From: Tenacibaculum sp.
GTDB lineage: Bacteria; Bacteroidota; Bacteroidia; Flavobacteriales; Flavobacteriaceae
DNA length: 41,466 nt
Direction: 5' to 3'
Assembly: GCA_020631475.1 (NCBI GenBank)
Contig: JAHDHE010000008.1
Coordinates: 1 to 41,466, forward strand
Numbering within the stretch: the stretch's first letter is position 1; the number at the start of each line of letters is the position of its first letter. The notes under the pieces are model-generated. The model had not been told where the DNA came from. It worked only from the letters and a program-made list of their open reading frames with translations, and did no database searches. The position numbers were made by a program, and so were the translations under genes. Shown here one piece after another: positions 24,668 to 32,030 of the stretch.

Positions 24668-25867
24668 ATGAATAATAATTTCTCTACAAAAGAAAAAGGC
24701 ACTCAAGGAGCACCTATTTCTAATAAATTTCAATCCAAAGATAACACAAAAACCAATTTTTTTCCCACCAACATAGGTATAAAAAAGATAATTGATGAAA
24801 CCTATGAAATCAACAAAAAGTTTCCTCATATTCAGAAAAGCAAACCTAAAACCATAAAAGAACTATTATTACAATCAAGAATAGACCCCTTTTCAACAAT
24901 AGAAAAACCCCCTACTATTTTATCAATTGACAATATCTCTTTTGGCACACTAGGAAATTTTTCTTGCGTAACAGGAAAATCAAAAAGCAGAAAGACATTT
25001 TTCTTATCAATTTTAATAGCAGCAGCTATAGACACAAAAGGAAAATTCCAAAGAATAAAAACCGAAATACCAAATAGTACAGTTTTACATTTTGACACTG
25101 AACAAAGTAATTATCACACACAAAAAGTAGCAAAAAGAATTACATCATTGATTAACAATGATATATTAAGTAAAAACTCATATAAATGTTTTTGTTTAAG
25201 ACCTTTTTCTCCAAAAGAAAGAACAGATATTATACAGGAAGCTATTTACAACACTAAAAACTTAAAACTAGTTATAATAGATGGCATTGCCGATTTAATT
25301 GTTGGGTACAATAACGAAGAAAGTGCTATTGAAATTATTGGGCAATTTATGAAGTGGACACATGAATTAAATATTCATATTATCACAATAATTCATCAGA
25401 ACAAAGGAGATAATAACGCTAAAGGTCATTTAGGGAGTTTGATTTTACAAAAAGCTGAAACAGTATTGTCAATTGAAAAAGACGGAGAAATATCAACCGC
25501 ATCAACCTCTCATAGTAGGAACAAAGAAATAAATCCTTTAAGTTTTTCAGTAGACGAAATGGAACTTCCTTTTCTTGTTGATTATAACTCATCTAAAAGC
25601 TCTCCAAAGAAACAAATAAGGTACCCTAGAGATATTAATGACCCTAAAGTTCATGAAAATATACTAACCGAAACATTCGACTCTTCAGAAGAGTTAAAAA
25701 GTCTCGATTTTAAAAGGTTTTTAAAGGATACACTAGCAAAACACGATATAAACATAGGAGATAATGCAATTAGAGAGTGGCAAACCTTTTACGAAAAGCA
25801 AAACATGATCATTAAAGAAAATCAACAATCTCCTTTTAAGCTTTCACCCAAAATTAAAGTATGTTAG
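24668..25867 (+). CDS. AAA/RecA-type helicase-like ATPase of the island replication module
   Basis: A 399-aa RecA-fold ATPase of the RepA/DnaB-like group (AAA_25 type) common in Bacteroidota mobile elements. Walker A is at 103-110, GKSKSRKT, where the usual final Gly before Lys is Arg. Walker B is LVIIDG (201-206), and a sensor-like motif IITIIHQNK (238-246) precedes GHLGSLILQKAETVLSIEKD, which is typical for RepA-like hexameric helicases. A C-terminal tail (about 310-399) may contact partners. It starts 2 bp after the HTH gene and is followed by a palindrome-rich gap and a primase-like gene, so I read it as the helicase of a self-replicating element. Catalytic activity with the altered P-loop is not proved. 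Confidence 0.82.
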   Translation: MNNNFSTKEKGTQGAPISNKFQSKDNTKTNFFPTNIGIKKIIDETYEINKKFPHIQKSKPKTIKELLLQSRIDPFSTIEKPPTILSIDNISFGTLGNFSCVTGKSKSRKTFFLSILIAAAIDTKGKFQRIKTEIPNSTVLHFDTEQSNYHTQKVAKRITSLINNDILSKNSYKCFCLRPFSPKERTDIIQEAIYNTKNLKLVIIDGIADLIVGYNNEESAIEIIGQFMKWTHELNIHIITIIHQNKGDNNAKGHLGSLILQKAETVLSIEKDGEISTASTSHSRNKEINPLSFSVDEMELPFLVDYNSSKSSPKKQIRYPRDINDPKVHENILTETFDSSEELKSLDFKRFLKDTLAKHDINIGDNAIREWQTFYEKQNMIIKENQQSPFKLSPKIKVC

Positions 25868-25938
25868 TTAGTTAAGTGCATATACATAAGCTTAACTAAC
25901 ACACTTAAAAAGAATAAGCTTGTTAATTAACAAGCTTA
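25863..25938. repeat. Palindrome cluster between helicase and primase genes
   Basis: Two inverted repeats. First, GTTAGTTAAG (25867-25876) pairs with CTTAACTAAC (25891-25900) around a 14-nt loop. Second, 25915-25938 is a 24-bp perfect palindrome centred on TTAATTAA with HindIII-like AAGCTT at each flank. Related CTTAAC/CAAACTT pieces continue to about 25955. It could be a regulatory or replication-origin site. No T-run follows either hairpin, so it is not a normal terminator. Confidence 0.6.
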
Positions 25939-25963
25939 AATAACAAACTTAACAAACCTTATT

Positions 25964-26878
25964 GTGAATAGATACATATTAGAACCTTATAAATCACCAA
26001 AAAACAAACATAAATGCCCCAATTGCAACAAAAAAGATTTTACAAAATATATTGACACAGAAACTAACGATTATATAAATGAAAATGTTGGATGGTGCAA
26101 TAATAGAATAAAATGTGCTTATCATTTCTCACCAAAAGAGTATTTTAAAGACAATTTTATTCCTAGAAAAAAACTATCCTCATCAACTTCATTTACACCC
26201 ACAAAAGAAACCTCCTACATATCAAATTCTTTAATGAATAAAAGTATTAACTACTCTAATAATTTTATCACATTTTTAGAAGAGAATCTTTTTGGCGAAG
26301 AAATCACAAAAGAGCTAGTAGAACTATACAAAATAGGTAGCTCAAAGCACTGGAAAGGAGCAACAATTTTTTGGCAAATTGACAATCAAAATAGAGTAAG
26401 AAGTGGAAAAGTATTATTGTATAATAAAAACAACGGAAAAAGAATAAAAGAACCATATTCACATATAAGTTGGATTCACAAAATACTAAACTTAAAAGAT
26501 TACACTCTTCAACAATGCTTGTTTGGACTCCATTTAGTAAAAGAAAACCCTAACAAAACTATTGCGATTGTAGAAAGTGAAAAAACAGCAATCATCGCAA
26601 GTGTATATATTCCCGAATATATTTGGCTTGCCTGCGGAAGCTTAAATAACTTATCTAAAAAAATGCTTACAACAATAAAAGGAAAGAATGTTGTCTTATT
26701 TCCTGATCTAAAATGCTACGATTTATGGAAAAAGAAAACTTCACAAATCCAGAATTTATGTAATTTTCATATTTCAAGTCTATTAGAAAAAAATGCAAGT
26801 GCTTACGAAAAAAATCAGGGATATGATCTTGCTGATTATTTAATAAATCTTCAAATCAATTATAAAGACTATTTATAA
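25964..26878 (+). CDS. TOPRIM primase-like protein with zinc finger (DUF6371-like)
   Basis: A 304-aa protein. The N-terminus carries a zinc-binding module with Cys18, Cys21 (CPNC), Cys45, Cys51 and His54 (CAYHF). A TOPRIM-like core follows, with VESEKTAIIAS (203-213, the conserved acidic residue) and VLFPDLK (244-250, the second acidic site). This resembles DUF6371 proteins, which often partner RepA-like helicases on Bacteroidota elements, and it probably synthesises primers. The start is GTG; no in-frame ATG precedes the zinc finger. The 96-bp gap to the helicase gene is filled with palindromes. This is the last gene of the rightward module. Confidence 0.78.
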   Translation: MNRYILEPYKSPKNKHKCPNCNKKDFTKYIDTETNDYINENVGWCNNRIKCAYHFSPKEYFKDNFIPRKKLSSSTSFTPTKETSYISNSLMNKSINYSNNFITFLEENLFGEEITKELVELYKIGSSKHWKGATIFWQIDNQNRVRSGKVLLYNKNNGKRIKEPYSHISWIHKILNLKDYTLQQCLFGLHLVKENPNKTIAIVESEKTAIIASVYIPEYIWLACGSLNNLSKKMLTTIKGKNVVLFPDLKCYDLWKKKTSQIQNLCNFHISSLLEKNASAYEKNQGYDLADYLINLQINYKDYL

Positions 26879-26954
26879 ATTGGTTTTTGCGCTTTTTTGC
26901 GCTTTATGAAAAGCGCAAAACGCATTAATTTCACAAAACACACCACCTACCTCT

Positions 26955-27190
26955 TATGAATTAAAATAAAATTATTAACTTTGCATTGATTAAGAGTTGT
27001 TTAAACCTTTGGCAATTAGAGCCTTCTGGTAATTAAACAACTCTTCTTTTTTTAAAAGAAATTAAATTCTTCAAGTAAGGTTTTGCGTTTATTTATTAAA
27101 ACGCAAAAAAGCGCAAAAACGCAAAAACGTTAGCAAAAATAATATTGTAGCTCCGATTATGCTTTGTGAAATATTGAGTTTAATTACAAT
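26955..27190 (+). repeat. Long repeat unit R1
   Basis: First of three related units (R1 26955-27190, R2 27382-27545, R3 28853-29070). Shared order: an AATTAAAATAAAAT box, a promoter-like box, a small-RNA hairpin with T-run, a TTAAATTCTT box, and a TTTTGCGTTT / AAAACGCAAAA hairpin. R1 and R3 also share a further tail ending AATATTGAGTTTAATTACAA. Identity is imperfect, so the copies are old. Confidence 0.8.
26990..27053 (+). ncRNA. Putative small RNA, copy 1 of a new family
   Basis: An exact TAnnTTTG box (TAACTTTG, 26976-26983) is followed 8 bp later by AAGAGTTGTTTAA (26992-27004), which pairs perfectly with TTAAACAACTCTT (27033-27045). Inside is a small hairpin GGC-AATTAGA-GCC (27011-27023), flanked by ACC and GGT that can pair. 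A T-run (27047-27053) follows the closing stem. The unit therefore looks like a complete, self-terminating transcript of about 60 nt whose 5' and 3' ends pair. No ORF fits. I know of no named RNA with this form. Confidence 0.6.
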
Positions 27191-27231
27191 TAGACTAACA
27201 CTAAAAAAGAATTATTTGAATTTAAACAAAT

Positions 27232-27291
27232 AAAAAAGTGTTTCTAGTAGTACACGAACAGCTCCAATTGCTGCCGCTCCACAAGAAACAC
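27232..27291 (-). ncRNA. Putative small RNA on the minus strand, diverged member of the family
   Basis: On the minus strand an exact TACCTTTG box (27303-27296) precedes a unit whose ends pair: GTGTTTCT (27291-27284) with AGAAACAC (27245-27238), followed by TTTTTT (27237-27232). Inside is CAGC-AATTGGA-GCTG, with the same 7-nt AATTNNA loop as the plus-strand copies, then TTC as in those copies. Downstream TTTAAATTCAAATA matches their TTAAATTC box. The closing stem differs in sequence but still pairs, which is what a conserved RNA structure would show. Length about 60 nt. Confidence 0.6.
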
Positions 27292-27381
27292 GTTGCAAAG
27301 GTAAGAAATTACTTTAAACACACTTGACATTAAAGATGTACTAGTAAGTGAATTAAAAAAATACAACAATCATCAACCCTT

Positions 27382-27545
27382 TCGATTTAAAATAAAAGTA
27401 TTAGTTTTACACTAACATAAGAGTTGTTTAAACCTTTGGCAATTGTAGCCTTCTGATAATTAAACAACTCTTTTTTTTGCTATCAAATTAAATTCTTCAA
27501 ATAGATTTTTGCGCTTATTTACAAAACGCAAAAAAAAGCGCAAAA
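27382..27545 (+). repeat. Long repeat unit R2
   Basis: Second unit, aligned with R1 through the promoter-like region, the small-RNA hairpin, the TTAAATTCTT box and the TTTTGCG/CGCAAAA hairpin, but lacking the R1/R3 tail after 27545. Lies between the minus-strand small RNA and the 3' end of the RES gene. Confidence 0.8.
27418..27478 (+). ncRNA. Putative small RNA, copy 2
   Basis: Nearly identical to copy 1. The closing stem AAGAGTTGTTTAA (27419-27431) / TTAAACAACTCTT (27460-27472) is unchanged, and the inner hairpin is GGC-AATTGTA-GCC. Differences are confined to the loop and one base near the outer ACC/GGT pair. An eight-T run (27471-27478) overlaps and follows the right arm. The promoter box is TAGTTTTA (27402-27409), one base off TAnnTTTG. 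Confidence 0.6.
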
Positions 27546-27656
27546 AAATATAACACACTTAAAACATAGCAAAATAAAGGCTTTGAATTAAAATACCATT
27601 AAATATTTATTCAAATTATAAGAAAACGCAAAAAAGCGCAAAAGCGCAAAACCTAC

Positions 27657-28772
27657 CTATTCGACTTCAATAAAATCATCTTCCATCGATTTTAAATATC
27701 TTTCAATTGACCCAAAAAGCGAATCTGAATAAGGTATTGATCTACCTTTAACAATTTCAATCTTTTTAACATAAGGTGACTTTAATTCATCATTATTGTA
27801 AAGAAATGTAGTACCTAATGTTGATGTTTCAATCAAATTATAAGAAACAGGCTCCGTTAACCTAAAAGATTTTACTAGTTTTTTGCAAAACCCACTATGA
27901 CCAATCTCTTTTACAGGAAAAACATAATTTGAAAAAACTCCTTCAATTTTTTCACTATCATAGTCAATGTTTGTAGAGAAGTATTTTATCCCATCTAACC
28001 CACTGCTAGACTTAACAAACTGCAAAAGCAATTGAGGCAATACATACTCAATCTTAAAGGGATCTTCTTTGTTTTTAATCTTAATAGAACACGCCAAGTA
28101 AAGAGGCCAGTTAATTAATAGAGAGTCAATACCGATTCCTTTTACCCCCTCCACTATACTGTTTTTACCTACATACTCTTTAATTTCATCTGCAGGATAA
28201 GGTATTTCCAACATTGATATAAAATTTTCCGAAACTAATCTGCTACAATTTAATTTTTTGAGATTTGGCCTCTTCATTTCTTCCCAGCAAGTATAAATAC
28301 TATCAGACAAGTACAGACTAGGAAAACCAGGTATACTATATCTTTGTGTTTTTACTTTACTTCTTAATTCAAAAGGGATGTGAAAAATTTCCTTTTTTTC
28401 ATAAGCCATTCCATTATCAGAACTTCTTGCTCTATAAAAATTAAGATCTCCTCCTAGAGTTGAAAAAACCTTTAGCATTATTTCTGGATCGTTTAATAAT
28501 GTATTTAATTTTTCAAAAGCTTTATGAGGGTAGCCAGATTGATAATATGCTAAGACACTTATTATCCCCTTAGCCAGTTTTTTAGATTTCTCAAAAATAT
28601 CTTTAGACTTAACCAATCTTGTTTTCTCTTGATTTATTTGAAAATCCTCTAAACTCTCTAGGAGATAAAAATATTTATTCATCTCATCAACATACAGGTC
28701 TTCATAAGACTTATCACAATTTCTTTTTGGTAAATCAAAACTGTAGTTTTTTAAAAATTCAAATATTGTCAT
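27657..28772 (-). CDS. RES-domain protein, probable NAD+-consuming effector
   Basis: A 371-aa protein. Residues 1-105 are helical and unrecognised, and the RES domain starts near 110. Visible family features are FYRAR (112-116, the conserved Arg), the RYSIPGFPSLYLSDSIYTCW segment (144-163), the conserved Glu in WEEM (163-166), and a Ser in IKYFSTN (262-268). Characterised RES proteins degrade NAD+ and act as toxins paired with an Xre-type antitoxin. No such antitoxin gene is adjacent here, so this may be a stand-alone defence effector controlled in another way. It lies between repeat units R2 and R3, reads toward R2, and belongs to the cargo. A near-match -7 box (TACATTTC) is upstream. Function is inferred from family only. 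Confidence 0.78.
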   Translation of the reverse strand: MTIFEFLKNYSFDLPKRNCDKSYEDLYVDEMNKYFYLLESLEDFQINQEKTRLVKSKDIFEKSKKLAKGIISVLAYYQSGYPHKAFEKLNTLLNDPEIMLKVFSTLGGDLNFYRARSSDNGMAYEKKEIFHIPFELRSKVKTQRYSIPGFPSLYLSDSIYTCWEEMKRPNLKKLNCSRLVSENFISMLEIPYPADEIKEYVGKNSIVEGVKGIGIDSLLINWPLYLACSIKIKNKEDPFKIEYVLPQLLLQFVKSSSGLDGIKYFSTNIDYDSEKIEGVFSNYVFPVKEIGHSGFCKKLVKSFRLTEPVSYNLIETSTLGTTFLYNNDELKSPYVKKIEIVKGRSIPYSDSLFGSIERYLKSMEDDFIEVE

Positions 28773-28852
28773 AAGCTATTTTTTGAAATGTAATTTGGCT
28801 TTTTTATCTTAAAATCATAGTATTTTAATTTTCATATAAACGAATTCTATTT

Positions 28853-29070
28853 CACGTGAATTGAAATAAAATCACTAGTTCCGTATTAACAAAAACACAT
28901 TTAAATCTTTAGAAATTAAAGACTTCTGACAATTAAACAACTCTTCTTTTTTCAACTAAATTGAATTCTTAAAATAAAGTTTTGCGTTTATTTATAAAAA
29001 CGCAAAAGGTGTTGATAAAAGAATACTGCAACTCAAATTATACTTTATAAAATATTGAGTTTAATTACAA
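28853..29070 (+). repeat. Long repeat unit R3 (fills most of the 305-bp gap 28773-29077)
   Basis: Third, most diverged unit. It aligns with R1 from the AATTGAAATAAAATC box, through the 3' half of the small-RNA hairpin, the TTGAATTCTT box and the TTTTGCGTTT / AAAACGCAAAA hairpin (28980-29007), to the shared tail AATATTGAGTTTAATTACAA. The rest of the gap holds only the short upstream region of the RES gene. Confidence 0.75.
28893..28952 (+). ncRNA. Decayed small-RNA copy in R3
   Basis: The 3' arm AATTAAACAACTCTTC and T-run are kept (28931-28952) and the loop still reads AATTAAA (28914-28920), but the 5' closing arm AAGAGTTG and the promoter box are gone. It is probably a non-functional relic, useful as a comparison with the intact copies. 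Confidence 0.5.
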
Positions 29071-29077
29071 CCTACAA

Positions 29078-29686
29078 CTATCTTGTAACATATTCCAATT
29101 GTACTTTCATATTGGAAAATAAACCTTGAAACCATTTTACTATTTTATCATTATCATTAATTGAATGAACATGACTTCCATTGTTTACCCAATTTCCATT
29201 CATAGCAAAATGAATTTTATTTACATCAATTATTTTTGTTTTTTCTTCATTTAAGATTAACGCTGCAAATCCTTCTTCATCATCTTCCTCAACCAACTCT
29301 CTAAATGTATTTTCAATAGCTTGATTGGATGTAATATGCCAATGGGGTTGAGGATGTTTCTCGTCTGGATTATTATAGTCATCCCATTCAGCCCTAAATA
29401 ATTGATTTTTTTCATTATCTTTTCTTTCACCTTGAAAAATGGACACTGATATGAAAGTATTATTGTTTTCAAATTTGATATCTAAGTACACCCAAAAATT
29501 TCCAAACCACTTAATTACATTTATCTCTTCTCTTGAATTTTTGTAATTATTAATTGCTTTTGAAGTATTATCACCACTAATTCTAAATCTATTTACACTA
29601 CTTGGGTAAAGAAAAAAAGACGATTCCACAAAAAAAATTTTGCAGGACTTATTAATTTCATCTATGAGATTTTTTTTATCTAGCAT
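29078..29686 (-). CDS. Unknown 202-aa protein paired with the DNA methyltransferase
   Basis: I do not recognise this family. It has no signal peptide or membrane segment. The middle holds LFRAEWDDYNNPDEKHPQPH then WHIT, a His/Pro-rich motif that could bind a metal, and the N-terminal half has beta strands (WFGNFWVYLDIKFENNNTFI). The C-terminus is HFAMNGNWVNNGSHVH and beyond. The start codon lies 10 bp after the stop of the methyltransferase gene, so the two form an operon. It might be a nuclease partner, an accessory protein or an immunity factor. No PD-(D/E)xK or HNH motif is evident. Confidence 0.65.
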   Translation of the reverse strand: MLDKKNLIDEINKSCKIFFVESSFFLYPSSVNRFRISGDNTSKAINNYKNSREEINVIKWFGNFWVYLDIKFENNNTFISVSIFQGERKDNEKNQLFRAEWDDYNNPDEKHPQPHWHITSNQAIENTFRELVEEDDEEGFAALILNEEKTKIIDVNKIHFAMNGNWVNNGSHVHSINDNDKIVKWFQGLFSNMKVQLEYVTR

Positions 29687-29696
29687 AGATAATCAA

Positions 29697-32030
29697 TCAT
29701 GAATTAGGATAAAAATATTTAATCAAAACCTCATCAGAAATTGATTTTACATAATTATTTCCTTCTGATAACTCCACACCTATTTCAACCAATTTATTAT
29801 AGGCGAACGAATTTCTTACTTCTGAAGAATGAACGTTAGGTATTGGAATATCCTTAGTATGCTTTTTCCCTAAAACATACCATTTTCCGCCAGCCAATTG
29901 TTTTGAGTATATAGAGAGAAGTTTGTTAAAGAAAGAACTAGAAAATATGGCTAAGTAAAAATAATAATCTTTCTGATTAAATTCTTTTTTTGGAATCCAA
30001 GCATTACCTCTTTCAACAACGAATATCCCATCTTTATCAAAAGCAAAGGAATCTGATCTTCCAAATTCTGAAGATATTAATCTTGGGCTCATTTTTCTAA
30101 GCCAAGCTCTATGCTCACTAAGATGCCACCAATTACTGTTATCTTTACGTGCTCGATTTGATAAAATTTCTTTTTGACTAATAACTTTTGAATAAAAAAC
30201 AGGAGCATTATGAGAAAAACTTTCTTCTGTTTCAATTATAATCCCATCATTGTCATAAGGATACCAAACATAGTTGGTAATAATCAATCTACCATTTTTA
30301 ATTGTCTCATTATCTACAGATGGTCTGAAATATTTTTTCTCCGTTTCTGATAATTCGTTAAATTCACTTTGAGTGATTTTAAATAAATTATTATTACCAG
30401 TTCTTATTCCTTGTTTTACAGTAAATACTTCTTCTGTTCGAACTAGTTTTTTTTCAAAAACAAACCTTTCAATTGTTTTTAAAAGATTATTGTTCTCCAA
30501 AGAAATTGGCTTCCAATTTTCTTTCAAAATAGGAAATGTAATAGGCTGAAATATGCTATAATCACCTTTATCTATAGTGAATTCATTTGAATACAACATT
30601 TTACGTAAATCACGCAAAGCATTTTGTGCTATTCCTTTTTCATTTTTAGTCCAAAGAATTGTTGGAGTTATATTGGTTTTTGGTTTCTGTCCAATAATTA
30701 AACTTACATCCGTTAGTGCATCTTCAAAAACAAAGTTACCTAATTTACCAAGTAATTTTATTGATATTATTTCATTAGCTTTATCTCTCAATTTCTTATA
30801 AGAATCTAAAGTTAATAATGATGAAGGAGTCACACATCCAATAGTACCGTTTTCAGCTAAGTGATTTATTGACTTATAAAAAAAAGCACTAGCTTGATTA
30901 GGTTTCCCAATAAAAGTATTACCTAAAGTTTCTCTAACCGCTTCTCGAGACTCTTTATTATTTAATAACTCCCAAGATATAAAAGGAGGGTTCATAAGAA
31001 TTAGATTATAATCGTCTTCCCATTGCTCCGTTAACGAATCTTCAACTAGCTTAATATTAAAATCAAGTTTATCTTTCCAAATAGTTCTCTTCTCATATTC
31101 TAACAAAAAATTAGATGTATTTACTGCTGTTTCAGAAGAATCCCACCCTATAATTTGAATATTTCCATCATAATTTAACTCCTTTAATTGCTTCAAAGCC
31201 TCAATCAAAAATTCAGAAGAACCACAAGCTGGATCAAATATTTTTAACCTATCTGAATTTAGATTTAAGTATCTAAGAGAATTTTCAACAATAGTTCTCG
31301 ATAAATATGGTGGGGTGTAATGTATGCTAGAATATAAATTATTCTTCGTTTTTAATTCATTTGATATACCTCCGAATAAATCCTTTTGAGGATTAAAAAA
31401 TAAAACTTCTTTTTGAGCTTCTTGAAATAAAACTCCAGCAGAATGTCTGATGATTAAATCAAGTTCGGGCTTAATATTAGAAAACCCTCTCTTTATTTGT
31501 TCAATATAATAATCAAAACCAGAAGGTATATTTACTTCACCTAAATTCCATTTATTGGTATCAAGGTTACTTACATCTTCTTCTAAACTTGTTAATAAAA
31601 CAAAAAGCAAATTTAATGCTTCAGTCGGGTTTGTTTTCTCAAAAGTTAAATTTCTAAATTGCCTGAAAATATCTATAATATGAGGAACTACATCTCTTGA
31701 TGACTTGTAACTCTTAGATAATAAATAATTATAAAATTTATTAAAATTATCTGTTATCAGTTTTTGAGGAACTACTTCAGGTTTATCTTTTAACCAATTA
31801 TATATATTTAAATTTTCATTTTCAAGAACTAAAAAATTTTTAGTATTACTAGACCAAGATTTTGAATAATAATCTTCTATACTACTGCCATCTTTTAATG
31901 TTTGCAAACAAAAATCTCCATATCCTCCATTTAACATTACATAATTTGGACTATCACTTTCAGGTTTTAAATGAATAGGTAATAAGCCAAGATTCTGCTT
32001 CCAAGTTAATATGTCAGATAAGTTGTTCAT
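29697..32030 (-). CDS. N6-adenine DNA methyltransferase (Eco57I/TaqI-like)
   Basis: A 777-aa enzyme from the start chosen here. The N-terminal helical region (1-235) precedes the methyltransferase core: motif X-like HYTPPYLSRTIV (from 237), motif I FDPACGSSEFL (265-275, SAM binding), GWDSSE (motif II) and the catalytic NPPF (347-350). A TaqI-like target-recognition part follows (about 500-777), with TVKQGIRTGNNNLFKI and NRARKDNSNWWHL. There is no obvious nuclease domain, so it is either an orphan or protective methyltransferase or acts with the 202-aa protein. The frame is open to 32102, but residues before MNNLSD are an unlikely hydrophobic run, and a TATTTTTG box lies at 32046-32039. That box would place the transcript start almost at the ATG. 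Confidence 0.85.
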   Translation of the reverse strand: MNNLSDILTWKQNLGLLPIHLKPESDSPNYVMLNGGYGDFCLQTLKDGSSIEDYYSKSWSSNTKNFLVLENENLNIYNWLKDKPEVVPQKLITDNFNKFYNYLLSKSYKSSRDVVPHIIDIFRQFRNLTFEKTNPTEALNLLFVLLTSLEEDVSNLDTNKWNLGEVNIPSGFDYYIEQIKRGFSNIKPELDLIIRHSAGVLFQEAQKEVLFFNPQKDLFGGISNELKTKNNLYSSIHYTPPYLSRTIVENSLRYLNLNSDRLKIFDPACGSSEFLIEALKQLKELNYDGNIQIIGWDSSETAVNTSNFLLEYEKRTIWKDKLDFNIKLVEDSLTEQWEDDYNLILMNPPFISWELLNNKESREAVRETLGNTFIGKPNQASAFFYKSINHLAENGTIGCVTPSSLLTLDSYKKLRDKANEIISIKLLGKLGNFVFEDALTDVSLIIGQKPKTNITPTILWTKNEKGIAQNALRDLRKMLYSNEFTIDKGDYSIFQPITFPILKENWKPISLENNNLLKTIERFVFEKKLVRTEEVFTVKQGIRTGNNNLFKITQSEFNELSETEKKYFRPSVDNETIKNGRLIITNYVWYPYDNDGIIIETEESFSHNAPVFYSKVISQKEILSNRARKDNSNWWHLSEHRAWLRKMSPRLISSEFGRSDSFAFDKDGIFVVERGNAWIPKKEFNQKDYYFYLAIFSSSFFNKLLSIYSKQLAGGKWYVLGKKHTKDIPIPNVHSSEVRNSFAYNKLVEIGVELSEGNNYVKSISDEVLIKYFYPNS

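Larger units (their letters stand above)
26885..27651. repeat. Cluster of CGCAAAA / TTTTGCG iteron-like motifs
   Basis: Thirteen copies of the 7-mer lie in this 770-bp stretch. TTTTGCG occurs at 26885, 26895, 27081 and 27507, and CGCAAAA at 26914, 27102, 27112, 27120, 27527, 27539, 27627, 27637 and 27645. Two further copies (28980 and 29001) are in the third repeat unit. Two triplets share the same 10- then 8-bp spacing. Oppositely oriented copies form hairpins, for example 26895-26920. The location beside a helicase/primase pair suggests initiator-binding iterons or an origin (inference). The 778 bp from 26879 to 27656 hold no protein gene. Confidence 0.7.

Noticed and set aside
26992-27045. 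Integron attC site
   Set aside because: The hairpin lacks the conserved GTTRRRY/RYYYAAC boxes and there is no IntI-type integrase; a T-run and promoter box fit a small RNA better.
26990-27053. Plain rho-independent terminator of the primase operon
   Set aside because: It lies more than 110 bp past the primase stop, has its own promoter-like box immediately upstream, a structured inner loop conserved in other copies, and occurs where no gene ends (R2, minus-strand copy).
27232-27291. Retron or group II intron RNA
   Set aside because: No reverse transcriptase gene anywhere in the window and the RNA is far too short.
26955-29070. CRISPR array
   Set aside because: The repeats are few, long, unequally spaced and separated by genes; there are no regular spacers and no cas genes.
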